Source of the DNA: Bacillus sp. DTU_2020_1000418_1_SI_GHA_SEK_038
GTDB lineage: Bacteria; Bacillota; Bacilli; Bacillales; Cytobacillaceae
Reading direction: 5' to 3'
Assembly: GCF_032341175.1 (NCBI RefSeq)
Contig: NZ_CP135435.1
Location: forward strand, 868,001 to 932,000
Length of the DNA: 64,000 nucleotides
Both the position numbers and the translations under genes were made by a program. Shown here piece after piece: positions 16,283 through 25,241 of this stretch. The notes beneath the pieces are model-generated. The model did not search any database, was not told where the DNA came from, and saw only the letters and a program-made list of their open reading frames with translations. The first letter of the stretch is position 1; the number at the start of each line of letters is the position of its first letter.

Positions 16283-17665
16283 ATGATAAATCGTAAGATG
16301 CCAAAGGTTTTAGCAACGGTATTAGCTGCTTCACTTGCTCTCAGTTCTGTTGGTTATGCTGCACCAGCTGTAGGCGAAAAAGGGAAGTCCACGTATTCTC
16401 AAGATCAAAAAATAGTGGCAAGAGTGGATGCGGAGCGTGCTATTGAACACATCAAATATTTATCAAAGGAAATTGGTACTAGACCAGGCGGTTTGGAAGC
16501 TGAGAAAAAATCAGCTGACTACATCGCAAAAACATTAGAAAGTTATGGGTATGATGTAGAGTATCAATATTTTCCTGTAGCTGACCAATACATAGCGAAT
16601 GTAGGATTCTCTGATGGTACAGTTTGGGAAATGGGTGCTTCTCCAAATGGTGTTATTAGTAATACAGCTGTAACCGCCGAAGTTGTATATGTTGAAGGCG
16701 GAACAAGTGCCAGCGATTTTTCGGATGTTAGCGGGAAAGTAGTGTTGATGGCAAGAGCAGCTTCTACTGCTCAATACCGTGCACAAGTAGAAAATGCGGT
16801 TAAAGCTGGGGCTGCAGGTGTCATTCTTCAGAGTTTAGTAGGAAGCCGTGGAAATTATGGCCAAGCGTTTAATCCGAGTTTAACTCCTGTATATGATGTG
16901 CCAGTCTTTGGGGCTGCCTATATCCAAGGGGAATGGCTGAAGGAACAAATCGCAAAAGCCCCTGTTGAGATTAGTTTAACGGCTACACACTATTCCAATC
17001 TCCAATCAGTAAATGTTATTGCTACAAAAGAAGCGAAGTCCAAGGATGAGAATGTGAAAGAAGTCATTCTTGGTGCGCATCATGACAGCGTAGTTGGAGC
17101 GCCAGGTGCAAATGACAATGCTTCAGGTGTTGGTTTAATGCTTGAACTTGCTCGCGTCTATAAAGGATACAATACGGACAAAACATTGAAATTTATTGCA
17201 TTTGGTGCAGAAGAAAGAGGTTTACTAGGTTCAAGGTATTATGTAAATCAATTAACACAGGAGCAAAGGGATCAAATTGAGGCTGTTTTCGTTCCTGATA
17301 TGGTGGCAACCAATTATGATAAAGCAAATAATCTTTATGCCATGACTCCTGATGGAAGCAGAAATATCGTTACAGATTCTACCGTTGAAGCAGGTGCTAG
17401 ATTAGGAAATTCAGATATTCTCCCAGGTACGTTCGGATCTAGTGACCATGTGCCTTTCCACCAAGCAGGTATTCCCGCTGCCCTATTCATCTGGATGGGC
17501 ATCGATAGCTGGAGTCCATTAGTATACCATATTGAAAAGGTTTACCACACACCTCAAGATACGATTGAGGATAATATCTCTGTTGAGAGAATGCAGTCTG
17601 CATTAGATATCATTGGATCAGGACTGTTTGATGTGGTGAGGAAGAAGACCCCTGGCAACAACTAA
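16283..17665 (+). CDS. Secreted M28 family zinc aminopeptidase with PA domain (YwaD-like)
   Basis: The 460-residue protein starts with a signal peptide (MINRKMPKVLATVLAASLAL, cleavage likely near YAAPA). A PA-type insert follows (about 130-235), then the M28 peptidase domain with the di-zinc ligands in LGAHHDSVVG, GANDNASG, FGAEERG, VPDMVA and VYHTPQDT. This layout and length match B. subtilis YwaD, an extracellular double-zinc aminopeptidase that trims N-terminal residues. GGAGG precedes the ATG. It is monocistronic with a terminator at 17680-17710; control may involve the upstream promoter-terminator unit. Confidence 0.92.
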   Translation: MINRKMPKVLATVLAASLALSSVGYAAPAVGEKGKSTYSQDQKIVARVDAERAIEHIKYLSKEIGTRPGGLEAEKKSADYIAKTLESYGYDVEYQYFPVADQYIANVGFSDGTVWEMGASPNGVISNTAVTAEVVYVEGGTSASDFSDVSGKVVLMARAASTAQYRAQVENAVKAGAAGVILQSLVGSRGNYGQAFNPSLTPVYDVPVFGAAYIQGEWLKEQIAKAPVEISLTATHYSNLQSVNVIATKEAKSKDENVKEVILGAHHDSVVGAPGANDNASGVGLMLELARVYKGYNTDKTLKFIAFGAEERGLLGSRYYVNQLTQEQRDQIEAVFVPDMVATNYDKANNLYAMTPDGSRNIVTDSTVEAGARLGNSDILPGTFGSSDHVPFHQAGIPAALFIWMGIDSWSPLVYHIEKVYHTPQDTIEDNISVERMQSALDIIGSGLFDVVRKKTPGNN

Positions 17666-17679
17666 ATAGGAAAAACGTT

Positions 17680-17710
17680 AGGGAAGTGTGTCCAGCACTT
17701 CTCTTTTTTC
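17680..17710 (+). terminator. Rho-independent terminator
   Basis: AGGGAAGTG pairs with CACTTCTCT and is followed by TTTTTT, right after the aminopeptidase gene. Confidence 0.6.
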
Positions 17711-17780
17711 TTTAAAAATAAAAACATTTCCATCATAACATGGTACAATTATCCTAAAAATGGGTAATGGGGAGTGCACA

Positions 17781-18677
17781 ATGGTTGTTTTTCGCGGGAT
17801 TGGAAAAGTAGTAAACACAGTTGTGGGAGGAGCGGCTAAAGGCGGTGTCAAGGTTGTCAGTAAAGCCGTATCTGCTAAAAATGAGGAGTTAGGAAAATAT
17901 ATTGCAGATGTAGGTAATAGTGTTGTAGATGCTTCAAAAGGTGCATTAGACTCCGTTTCTCAATTTGCCGATGGCGCCGTTCGCGGAGCGTATGGAGTGG
18001 TCAAAAAAGATGATTACCATAAAGGCAGGGGCTGGAATGATATCAAGGATTCTTCAAGCCGAACGGTCAAAGGTATAGGAACCGGGATTAAATATACAGC
18101 AAAAAGTGCCGGAATCACTTTACAGGGCTTGAAAAATAAAGATAAAGACCAAATTTTGCATGGAGTAAAGAATCTTGGCAAGGTAGCCGCTGTTACAACC
18201 TTTGCTGTTGGCGTTATTGATATTATTGATGGCTCTGATACCGTTACGGCCCAAGAAATAGATACGAGAAATAGTCATTTAAATGGGCTTGAACATGCTG
18301 AAACTGGTGTATCTTTTGAACAAAGAACAATTGAACTTCCGAATGGTGACCTGCAAACGGGTACCTTCCCTGTATTCGAATCACAGTTTAGCGTTGTTTT
18401 AGCCGAAGAAATGTACCTAGAAAGTGACCGAACTCATTTTAGCATCGCAAACGAGACTTTATATCAATCGATTCAAGAGAATCCTAGTCTAGCAAGAGAA
18501 TTAGGCTTATCTTCACATGATATGGGTGGTCTGAAAATGGGTGTAACTCCAGAAGGCTATGTATGGCATCATCACGAACAGCCTGGTGTCATTCAATTAG
18601 TAGATGAAGAGATTCATCAAAATACTGGACATACCGGCGGAAGAGAAATTTGGGGAGGAGGAAGTAATTATCGATAA
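17781..18677 (+). CDS. Predicted WHH-type HNH/Endo VII nuclease, toxin-like
   Basis: About 298 residues. The C-terminal 45 residues contain TPEGYVWHHHEQPGVIQLV and EIHQNTGHTGG (WHH near residues 262-264). This is the signature of the WHH branch of the HNH/Endo VII nuclease superfamily, found as C-terminal warheads of polymorphic toxins. The first 160 residues are rich in Gly, Ala and Lys with amphipathic repeats (GIGKVVNTVVGGAAKGGVKV and similar), followed by a linker with FEQRTIELPNGDLQTG. No signal peptide is visible. GGGGAG before the ATG at 17781 sets the start. It has its own terminator, and no immunity-like gene follows in the same transcript. Confidence 0.75.
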   Translation: MVVFRGIGKVVNTVVGGAAKGGVKVVSKAVSAKNEELGKYIADVGNSVVDASKGALDSVSQFADGAVRGAYGVVKKDDYHKGRGWNDIKDSSSRTVKGIGTGIKYTAKSAGITLQGLKNKDKDQILHGVKNLGKVAAVTTFAVGVIDIIDGSDTVTAQEIDTRNSHLNGLEHAETGVSFEQRTIELPNGDLQTGTFPVFESQFSVVLAEEMYLESDRTHFSIANETLYQSIQENPSLARELGLSSHDMGGLKMGVTPEGYVWHHHEQPGVIQLVDEEIHQNTGHTGGREIWGGGSNYR

Positions 18678-18714
18678 CTTGCTTTCAATTTAGTAAACAA
18701 AATTTAAGAGCAGA

Positions 18715-18762
18715 AGGGTAAGGATAGATGAACGTTAAGGTTATCTATCCTTACTCTTTTTA
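18715..18762 (+). terminator. Strong terminator after the WHH nuclease gene
   Basis: GTAAGGATAGAT pairs with ATCTATCCTTAC, followed by a T-rich run. It separates the nuclease gene from the DUF4317 gene. Confidence 0.75.
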
Positions 18763-18865
18763 CTCGAGATTGCATTGATGTCTATCTTTTACTCATTCCA
18801 TTAAGTAAACAGATTGCTTATAATTTAGGAATACACTAAACAGCTTAGGAGTTGGACTTTTTAAT

Positions 18866-20035
18866 ATGAATAAGAAGGATGTAGCAAACATACGAAAGCA
18901 ATTCAAGCTTAATAATGATCTTTTGAAAATCGGTGATATCTTCAATGTTTATATAAGGAAGGAAAGCAGTGAGATTTATCATGAGGAAAGTCATCCGTTT
19001 CCGATGTTAGATCAGGAACAGCAAGAGTTATTCTTGACTAACTTTAAGAAGGTACTTACAGGTCAAATGGATGTGAAGTTATTTGAAGTAAAGTTCAAAC
19101 GAGAAGCGGAAAATCATAGTCAGTTCATTCTCCACGATGGGCTGCAATCCGATGATGTAGAAGATTGGAAGGAACAAATGCTGCTTATGGTTGAAAAAAT
19201 GTTTAAAGATGTTCAATATGAACAGGACATGGTCGTGACTTTTATTCGTGGGAAATATTTTAAGCCAACGAAAAGAAGTAATGAAGAAGCAGAAGTTAGC
19301 GCCAGGGATGAGGTGTATAATCATCCTTTTATCCTGTGCAGCATTAATCAAACGATACAGCCAAAAAGATCTTTGTTGTTTGATTATATTGAAAAGGAAT
19401 TTAAGTCTAGTATTGTCGTTGATTCCATTATCAATCTTACATCTCCTGTTGCAGGTTTTTTATATCCTAGCTTTACTGAGAATTCATCAGATGTAAACCG
19501 TGTTCTTTACTCGTCCGGGAAACCAAATCAGCCCGATTATCATTTTATCGAAGAAGTATTGAATGGCGAAGAGATTATGACTGCTCAAGATGATAAAGCC
19601 GTATTCGAGGAAATCGTCAAAGAAGTTGTTGGAGACCAGGTTGATGCAACAACCCTATCCAATGTATATGAAGAAATCAATCGAATCATGGCTGAAGAAG
19701 AAGAGGAAGATACTCCTAAATTGGATTACAAAGATGTAGAACGTGTATTAAAAGTAAGTGGTGTAGAGGAAGTTAATACTGAAAAGGTTGAAATGGCGTT
19801 CCAGAAAATCATTGATGATGAAAAATACGAACTGAAAGCTAGCAGTATTGTACCGAATTATAATACGAAATCTATTAAAATTAACACGAAGGTAGCAAAT
19901 ATCTCTATTAGTCCACAGGATTTAAAATATGTTAGACAGGTTAATTTTAACGGCAAGCGCTGTTTACTCATCGAGGTGGACGAAGATACATTAGTAGAAG
20001 GCTTTAAACTAATTCCGGAAACGTTTTTGGGCTAG
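18866..20035 (+). CDS. DUF4317 family protein
   Basis: The 389-residue soluble protein begins MNKKDVANIRKQFKLNNDLL and contains LFEVKFKRE, NHPFILCSINQTIQPKRSLL and LNLTSPVAGFLYPSFTENSS-like segments, an acidic stretch EEEEEDTP (about 285-292) and a C-terminal LLIEVDEDTLVEGF. I recognise it as a DUF4317 protein, conserved in Firmicutes without known role. A GGAGTTGG site lies upstream. The stop overlaps a terminator. Its position next to the WHH nuclease does not by itself show an immunity function, because a strong terminator lies between them. Confidence 0.75.
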   Translation: MNKKDVANIRKQFKLNNDLLKIGDIFNVYIRKESSEIYHEESHPFPMLDQEQQELFLTNFKKVLTGQMDVKLFEVKFKREAENHSQFILHDGLQSDDVEDWKEQMLLMVEKMFKDVQYEQDMVVTFIRGKYFKPTKRSNEEAEVSARDEVYNHPFILCSINQTIQPKRSLLFDYIEKEFKSSIVVDSIINLTSPVAGFLYPSFTENSSDVNRVLYSSGKPNQPDYHFIEEVLNGEEIMTAQDDKAVFEEIVKEVVGDQVDATTLSNVYEEINRIMAEEEEEDTPKLDYKDVERVLKVSGVEEVNTEKVEMAFQKIIDDEKYELKASSIVPNYNTKSIKINTKVANISISPQDLKYVRQVNFNGKRCLLIEVDEDTLVEGFKLIPETFLG

Positions 20036-20064
20036 AACGGGAAGGCAGCGCCTTCTCGTTTTTA
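20035..20064 (+). terminator. Rho-independent terminator
   Basis: AACGGGAAGGC and GCCTTCTCGTT form a tight stem with a three-base loop followed by TTTTT, touching the DUF4317 stop. Confidence 0.7.
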
Positions 20065-20090
20065 TTTGAAAATACCAGCTTTCCCTCTTG

Positions 20091-20972
20091 CTATTCAAAT
20101 TCAAGGTTTAGCATTTTCAATAATTCTTTAAGTGCATAGGAATGATAGGCCCCTTTTTTAGTTATGATTCCAAGGTTCCAGTATAGAGTAGGGTTTTCCA
20201 ATTTGACAATTTTAACGTTCTGATTGCTTTGTTTTTCGTAAATGATTTTCGGCAGAAGTGTGATGCCGAGTTTTGCTGAAACTAATTCTAGAATTAAGTC
20301 CCATTGGGAGCTTTGGTAGGAAACAATGGGGGAAAATCCCTCTTTTTCACATGCTTGAATAATATAATCATGTAAAGTGAAATCTTCCGAAAATAATATG
20401 AATTTTTCGTCCTTCAATTCATTAATGGAGATTGTGTCCCTTTTAGCGAATGGATGATCCTCATGAAGAAATAAGACGAATTCATCTTGAAAAAAAGGAT
20501 AGATGTTAAATGTTTCTTCATTGGAAGGCAACACCACAATAGCTACATCGATGCTGGCTTCTTCAATTAGTCTGCCTATAAGCTTCGCACCAAGCTCAAC
20601 TAATTCTAGTGATACTTTTGGATATTTTTCATTAAAGCTTTGGGCAATTTTCGGGAAAAATAATGTGCCGATAAGAGGGGGGATTCCAATTTTAATTTCG
20701 CCGGAGGTAATATCTCTGAGTTCATCTAATAGTACATTCAATTCAGAAAGCGAAGCGAATGCTTTTTGGCTTTGACGGTACACGATTTGTCCGGCATCTG
20801 TTAGGCGTAAATGTCTTGTTGATCGGTCAAACAATTCTACATTGAGTTCTTCTTCTAGTTTCTTGACGGCTTTACTTAATGAAGGCTGTGTTAAATAAGA
20901 ATGAGCAGCTGCATTCGTAAAGCTTTTATAATCCGCTACCTCCATAAACGACTTTAAGTCTCTTAATTCCAT
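20091..20972 (-). CDS. LysR family transcriptional regulator
   Basis: The 293-residue protein has the N-terminal winged helix-turn-helix of the family (ELRDLKSFMEVADYKSFTNA, then LTQPSLSKAVKKLEEELNVE) and a two-lobed effector domain (IKIGIPPLIGTLFFPKIA, VAIVVLPSNEETFNI, LVSAKLGITLLPKIIYE). The effector domain layout recalls CidR/AlsR-type regulators, but this is not firm. No divergent partner lies next to it: the upstream gene is on the same strand. An inverted repeat at 20999-21022, just upstream, may be its own operator. TAGGAGGC precedes the ATG. Confidence 0.9.
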   Translation of the reverse strand: MELRDLKSFMEVADYKSFTNAAAHSYLTQPSLSKAVKKLEEELNVELFDRSTRHLRLTDAGQIVYRQSQKAFASLSELNVLLDELRDITSGEIKIGIPPLIGTLFFPKIAQSFNEKYPKVSLELVELGAKLIGRLIEEASIDVAIVVLPSNEETFNIYPFFQDEFVLFLHEDHPFAKRDTISINELKDEKFILFSEDFTLHDYIIQACEKEGFSPIVSYQSSQWDLILELVSAKLGITLLPKIIYEKQSNQNVKIVKLENPTLYWNLGIITKKGAYHSYALKELLKMLNLEFE

Positions 20973-20998
20973 AACTGCCTCCTAGCTATTCTATAAGT

Positions 20999-21022
20999 GA
21001 ATAGTAACTATTATATCTATTC
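20999..21022. promoter_or_regulatory. Inverted repeat upstream of the LysR gene, possible operator
   Basis: GAATAG (20999-21004) and CTATTC (21017-21022) form an inverted repeat with a 12-base gap, about 27 bases upstream of the start codon. The spacing fits a LysR-type binding site used for autoregulation. This is inference only. Confidence 0.35.
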
Positions 21023-21077
21023 ATTTTACATATAAATAGGGAAACTGTCATTAACGGCGAGTTATACAGGGTAATAA

Positions 21078-21106
21078 ATAGGAGAGCCCACAAGAGACTC
21101 TCCTAT
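21078..21106 (-). terminator. Terminator-like hairpin after lnrN
   Basis: ATAGGAGAG and CTCTCCTAT pair perfectly just beyond the lnrN stop; the T-run on the minus side is short. Confidence 0.45.
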
Positions 21107-21110
21107 TTTC

Positions 21111-22265
21111 TTATTCATATCGAACTCTAGACAATCCAACCGTAAAAAACACCACAGCAAAGGCAAGTAAGATGAAAATGGGTGTCAGGATATCTCCTAC
21201 CGCTGCGCCTCCAACGTTTAGCTCGGTAAATCCTTTTATCGCCCATGACTGAGGAACGAATTGGGCCATTGTTTGCATGAATCCTGGTGTAATGCTAGTA
21301 GGCCAATAAACACCGCCAAGCATACAGGTAGAAACGATGATGAGCGTCCCAATCGCGTTTTGCTGCTCAGCTGTTTTGGCAAAGGCAGCAATTGCGAGAC
21401 CTAATCCCACTACAGCTAAAAGTAATGAGGAGATAAGAACAAGCAAACCAACAGGATCTCCCCACTTTACATTAAAAATGACCGAAGACATGACGATCAA
21501 TAAGAAGAATTGAATCCAGCCAATGGCGAAAAACGATAGGAAGTACCCAAACATCACTTGAAATTTCGAAGTTGGGGTTGTAAACAATCTTGACCAAATG
21601 CCCATATTTCTTGCTTCAATGAGAGCCCCGGTGACAGATAGCATCATCATCATGACAAACATGATAGAAAATCCCGCGGAGCTGTATGACATTCTGTTCA
21701 GAACATTTTCAGTTGAGCCATCACCCGCCATAATTTTTGTTAAAGCTGGCTGGTTTTCAAGGCCTCGTGCAAGCTTATGGTAGATGTCATCCAGCTCCAT
21801 CCCGTTATATTGACTTCCCGTGTTTGCTGCTGAGACTTGCATACCCATAGTTAGTACAGTCCCATTCATCATTTGCTTCACAATTGGTGCGGTAGTGCTA
21901 TTAGGCAAATGTTGAAAGGTAATTTCAGGCTTTTCCTGTTGAATAAGCTGATTTGCTAATCCCTTTTTTATAGTAAAAACTCCTTGAACCTCTTGCTGCT
22001 CTAGCAGATTCTTTGCTTCTGCTGCCGTAACAACATGATACGAAACAAGCTCACTCGATTTCAGCTGTGTAATGAGCCCAGTTGATAATTCTGTTTGATC
22101 TTCATCGATAATGCCTATATGAATAGTGGGGTCTGAGCTTCCGCCGAATAGGCTCCCGAATAGGAAAGTAAACAGAAGAGGCATGGCAAGCATCAATAGA
22201 TAAGCAGATGGCTTTTTAAATGTACGCTTTAGTTCAAACAGGCAAATCGCCCATATTTTCTTCAT
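21111..22265 (-). CDS. lnrN: ABC-2 type transporter permease (LnrN-like)
   Basis: The 384-residue permease has one N-terminal membrane segment (PSAYLLMLAMPLLFTFLFGS), a large extracytoplasmic region (about 45-180) and five C-terminal segments, with the ABC-2 motif region around FTTPTSKFQVMFGYFLSFFA. It is the second permease of a cluster whose order (kinase, response regulator, ATPase, two permeases) equals B. subtilis lnrJKLMN (yfiJKLMN), which exports linearmycin-type polyenes and amphotericin-like drugs. It starts 11 bases after lnrM. Confidence 0.85.
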   Translation of the reverse strand: MKKIWAICLFELKRTFKKPSAYLLMLAMPLLFTFLFGSLFGGSSDPTIHIGIIDEDQTELSTGLITQLKSSELVSYHVVTAAEAKNLLEQQEVQGVFTIKKGLANQLIQQEKPEITFQHLPNSTTAPIVKQMMNGTVLTMGMQVSAANTGSQYNGMELDDIYHKLARGLENQPALTKIMAGDGSTENVLNRMSYSSAGFSIMFVMMMMLSVTGALIEARNMGIWSRLFTTPTSKFQVMFGYFLSFFAIGWIQFFLLIVMSSVIFNVKWGDPVGLLVLISSLLLAVVGLGLAIAAFAKTAEQQNAIGTLIIVSTCMLGGVYWPTSITPGFMQTMAQFVPQSWAIKGFTELNVGGAAVGDILTPIFILLAFAVVFFTVGLSRVRYE

Positions 22266-22276
22266 TCATATTCCTC

Positions 22277-23491
22277 CTAGAGAGCCTTTTGGCGTAAGCG
22301 CAAAGTTCCGATTATGATCGATACAATGCCAATCAAAGTTAATGTGATAGTTGGCGCCAATAATGAGACCCATGTAGTTCCTGACATGATATTTGTAAAG
22401 CTGGTTAACGCCCAGGAATTTGGTGTTATCATAGAGATTTTTCTCATCAGGCTTGGAAATACGGAAAGGGGAAGCATGGATCCCCCTAAAAAGGCAAGAA
22501 GCTGGACACCCATTCCACCAAGTGTGTCTGCCATTTTTTCACTCGAAGTAAAGGCAGCCACAAGCATCGATAGCCCTGATACTGCAAAGCTGTATATAAA
22601 AGCTATGAAGATGGTTTGAAAAGTATTGTTTCCCCAGCCTACGTTTAAAACAAAATGAGTCGCAGCCATAAAGATTAGAAATTGGAAGAAGGCAAAGAAT
22701 AGCGTCCCTAGAAATTTCCCTAATAAAATAGAGCTATTACTCGCTTGTGTCGTCATCAATCTAGCTAAAGTCTCCGTGCTGCGCTCCTGATGAAAAGCTT
22801 TTCCGCCATGCATAGCATTAAATAATAAGAACATAGCCGCCATCGCCGCAGCGTAGTATTGCATGGACGACACATTCTGTTCGCCAACAGGCTGATCCTT
22901 GATGACATCCTGCTGAAGCATCATCACCTTTTCCATGTTTTGCAAAAGTTCCATTTGAACTGCTTCTGGCTGAAATCTGCTCCCATTGGCTGCTGCTGTT
23001 ACTGCGATTTCAGACATAACATCCTTTGTTGATATCGCCATCGTTTGTGCTGTCAGTGTAAAGGAATCAGTGATTTGCTGTACATACGCAGCCTCAAAAT
23101 CCTTACCTGCTGCTGAATAAATGTAAACAGGATTTTCCTGCTGATTTCCGAGGCTTTCTTCCCAAAGGTTAGGAATGACTAGACCAACATCCACCTTAGA
23201 ATCCTTGACCCAATTTTGCAGTTCTTCACTTGAATTGGTTTGCTTGACAGATACTGAATCATTCAATTCATCGAGTAAAACCTCATTAATGAACGTCTCC
23301 GCAAGAGCATCTGCATCTTCAACGTAAATCCCTATTGTTGTTTTAGGCAGCTGACTATCTCCCATGACCCCTTTCAGAGCAGATCCTAATATCGCGGTCA
23401 ATAGGATGGGCATGAAGACCATCAAGAGGATGGCTTTTCTATCCTTCAATCTTAGCTTGAGATCCTTCGCAGCAATAATAAACATTTTCAT
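22277..23491 (-). CDS. lnrM: ABC-2 type transporter permease (LnrM-like)
   Basis: About 404 residues with an N-terminal segment (KAILLMVFMPILLTAILGSA), a long extracytoplasmic loop and several C-terminal membrane segments (MFLLFNAMHGGKAFHQERST precedes the core, then LGTLFFAFFQFLIFMAATHF). It should pair with LnrN as the membrane part of the exporter. The ATG at 23491 lies six bases after AGAGGTG; a GTG at 23500 overlaps that site. It begins 11 bases after the lnrL stop. Confidence 0.85.
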   Translation of the reverse strand: MKMFIIAAKDLKLRLKDRKAILLMVFMPILLTAILGSALKGVMGDSQLPKTTIGIYVEDADALAETFINEVLLDELNDSVSVKQTNSSEELQNWVKDSKVDVGLVIPNLWEESLGNQQENPVYIYSAAGKDFEAAYVQQITDSFTLTAQTMAISTKDVMSEIAVTAAANGSRFQPEAVQMELLQNMEKVMMLQQDVIKDQPVGEQNVSSMQYYAAAMAAMFLLFNAMHGGKAFHQERSTETLARLMTTQASNSSILLGKFLGTLFFAFFQFLIFMAATHFVLNVGWGNNTFQTIFIAFIYSFAVSGLSMLVAAFTSSEKMADTLGGMGVQLLAFLGGSMLPLSVFPSLMRKISMITPNSWALTSFTNIMSGTTWVSLLAPTITLTLIGIVSIIIGTLRLRQKAL

Positions 23492-23502
23492 TTCATTCAC
23501 CT

Positions 23503-24435
23503 CTAATCACGCAATGAACGTCCGGTTAATTGTAAAAACAATGTCTCTAAATTAGGTTCCTGAAGCTGAATTTGCTGCAGCTTTACACCTGATTGATTTG
23601 CTAGTAAAACAATATCAGCTAGGGGCTCTTTATGATTTTGCAAGAAGACATCAATGTCTGATTCTTGTTGAACTGTAACATTTTCAACCCCATCCATGGA
23701 TTTCAATCCCATCAGAAAAGCAGGCTTTACTTGATCTGCTACAAGATGAAGAACTTTGCCGCCGGAAAGCCTGTTGGTGAGCTCTTTTTTTGACCCGCTT
23801 GCGATTAATTGGCCGTAATCGATAATCGCAATCCGTTTGCAAAGGAATTCAACCTCTTCCATATAATGACTTGTGTAAATGATGGTCATTCCTTGCTCGT
23901 TTAAGCTCTTGACCGTTTCTAAAATATGATTCCTCGATTGAGGATCGATGCCAACAGTCGGCTCATCCATGATCAGCAGCTCTGGCTTATGCAATAAGGC
24001 TGCTCCTATATTAATTCGCCGCTTCATCCCGCCTGAAAAGGTTTCAATTTTATCCTTTGCCCGGTCTAAAAGGCCAACGATTTCAAGCACTTCCTTCGCG
24101 CGGTTTTTAGCCTCTTTACTTTTTAATCCGTACATTTGACCCCAAAAAATTAAATTATCGATTGCCGACATTGTTGGATAAAGAGCGATATCCTGTGGCA
24201 CAACACCAATTTTCTTTTTAATTAATTGTGGTTCCTTTTTTACTGAAACTCCATCAACGAGGATATCTCCATCCTGATACGGAACTAACCCGCAAATCAT
24301 GGAGATGGTCGTTGATTTCCCAGCTCCATTTGGACCCAGTAAACCGAACGCTTCTCCTTTTTCAATATTTAACGTAATTCCTTTAACTACTTCATTTTGG
24401 CCAAAGCTCTTTTTAATATTAGTTAGTGCAAGCAC
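23503..24435 (-). CDS. lnrL: ABC transporter ATP-binding protein (LnrL-like)
   Basis: About 310 residues. Walker A is GPNGAGKSTT (about residues 36-45), the Q-loop region VVPQDIALYP, the signature FSGGMKRRINIGAALL, Walker B LLIMDEPTVGID and the H-loop IIYTSHYMEE. It energises the exporter formed by LnrM and LnrN. The GTG at 24435 stands nine bases after AGGAGG; a TTG at 24441 is only three bases from it, so I prefer the GTG. A terminator lies between the lnrK stop and this gene, so a separate or antiterminated promoter is likely. Confidence 0.88.
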   Translation of the reverse strand: MLALTNIKKSFGQNEVVKGITLNIEKGEAFGLLGPNGAGKSTTISMICGLVPYQDGDILVDGVSVKKEPQLIKKKIGVVPQDIALYPTMSAIDNLIFWGQMYGLKSKEAKNRAKEVLEIVGLLDRAKDKIETFSGGMKRRINIGAALLHKPELLIMDEPTVGIDPQSRNHILETVKSLNEQGMTIIYTSHYMEEVEFLCKRIAIIDYGQLIASGSKKELTNRLSGGKVLHLVADQVKPAFLMGLKSMDGVENVTVQQESDIDVFLQNHKEPLADIVLLANQSGVKLQQIQLQEPNLETLFLQLTGRSLRD

Positions 24436-24519
24436 CTTCAACCGCCTCCTTATTCACTACATTCAGTTTAATCCGAAACAGAAATCCATCCATCTAGCTG
24501 GCGATAGATTTTCAAGCAT

Positions 24520-24546
24520 AAAAAAAACGACACTCATGTGTCGTTG
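24520..24546 (-). terminator. Terminator between lnrK and lnrL
   Basis: On the minus strand AACGACAC pairs with GTGTCGTT and eight Ts follow. It sits in the middle of the regulator-exporter cluster. Confidence 0.7.
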
Positions 24547-24575
24547 TGCATCCTGCCGTATGCCAGAAGTCATGT

Positions 24576-25241
24576 TTAGAATGTAGTGATGCCGTAGCGT
24601 ACCGCAAAAATGGCTGCTTGTGTACGATCCCTAAGCTCAAGCTTTTGTATAATATTCGAAACATGATTTTTGACCGTTCCTTCGGTAATAAATAACGTAT
24701 CGGCAATTTCTTTATTGTTTAATCCTTGGCCAAGGTGGCTCAATACTTCAAGCTCACGACCTGTTAACTCATCTAAGGAAGAGGGGATGGAGGCTTCCGA
24801 ACTGCTTTCTTCTCTGCTAGTTTTTAGCCGCATTTCCGTTAGCACATTGGAAGTGAAATCCTTAGGGAGGACTACACCTCCATGGAAAACGGTTATAATC
24901 GCCTGAACGATTGTGTCAGTTGACATATCCTTTAATAAATACCCGCTTGCCCCTTCCTCTAACGCATCAAATATGTATTCACTGTCACTAAAAGTTGTCA
25001 GCATTAGCACCTTAACTTGGGGAACTTTTTCCCTTAAAAGTCTTGTTCCTTCAACCCCATTAACATTTGGCATGCGAATGTCCATTAAAACGATATCAGG
25101 CATAAGGTTTAAAGCCTTGTTAAGTGCTTCGGCTCCGTCACCTGCTGTACCTATGACTTCGATTTCTTCACGGAGGTTTAAAAGAGAGCCTAACCCTTCC
25201 CTAATTAATGGCTGATCATCTACAATTAAAACCTTAATCAT
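24576..25241 (-). CDS. lnrK: NarL/LuxR-type response regulator (LnrK-like)
   Basis: About 221 residues. The receiver domain shows KVLIVDDQPLIREG, VLMDIRMPNVNG (phospho-acceptor Asp near residue 54) and VLMLTTFSD, with LLKDMS at its end. The C-terminal LuxR helix-turn-helix contains LTGRELEVLSHLGQGLNNKE and EGTVKNHVSNIIQKL. It should be phosphorylated by LnrJ and activate the exporter genes. The start at 25241 (RBS AGGGGTGA) makes an ATGA overlap with the lnrJ stop. Confidence 0.88.
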   Translation of the reverse strand: MIKVLIVDDQPLIREGLGSLLNLREEIEVIGTAGDGAEALNKALNLMPDIVLMDIRMPNVNGVEGTRLLREKVPQVKVLMLTTFSDSEYIFDALEEGASGYLLKDMSTDTIVQAIITVFHGGVVLPKDFTSNVLTEMRLKTSREESSSEASIPSSLDELTGRELEVLSHLGQGLNNKEIADTLFITEGTVKNHVSNIIQKLELRDRTQAAIFAVRYGITTF

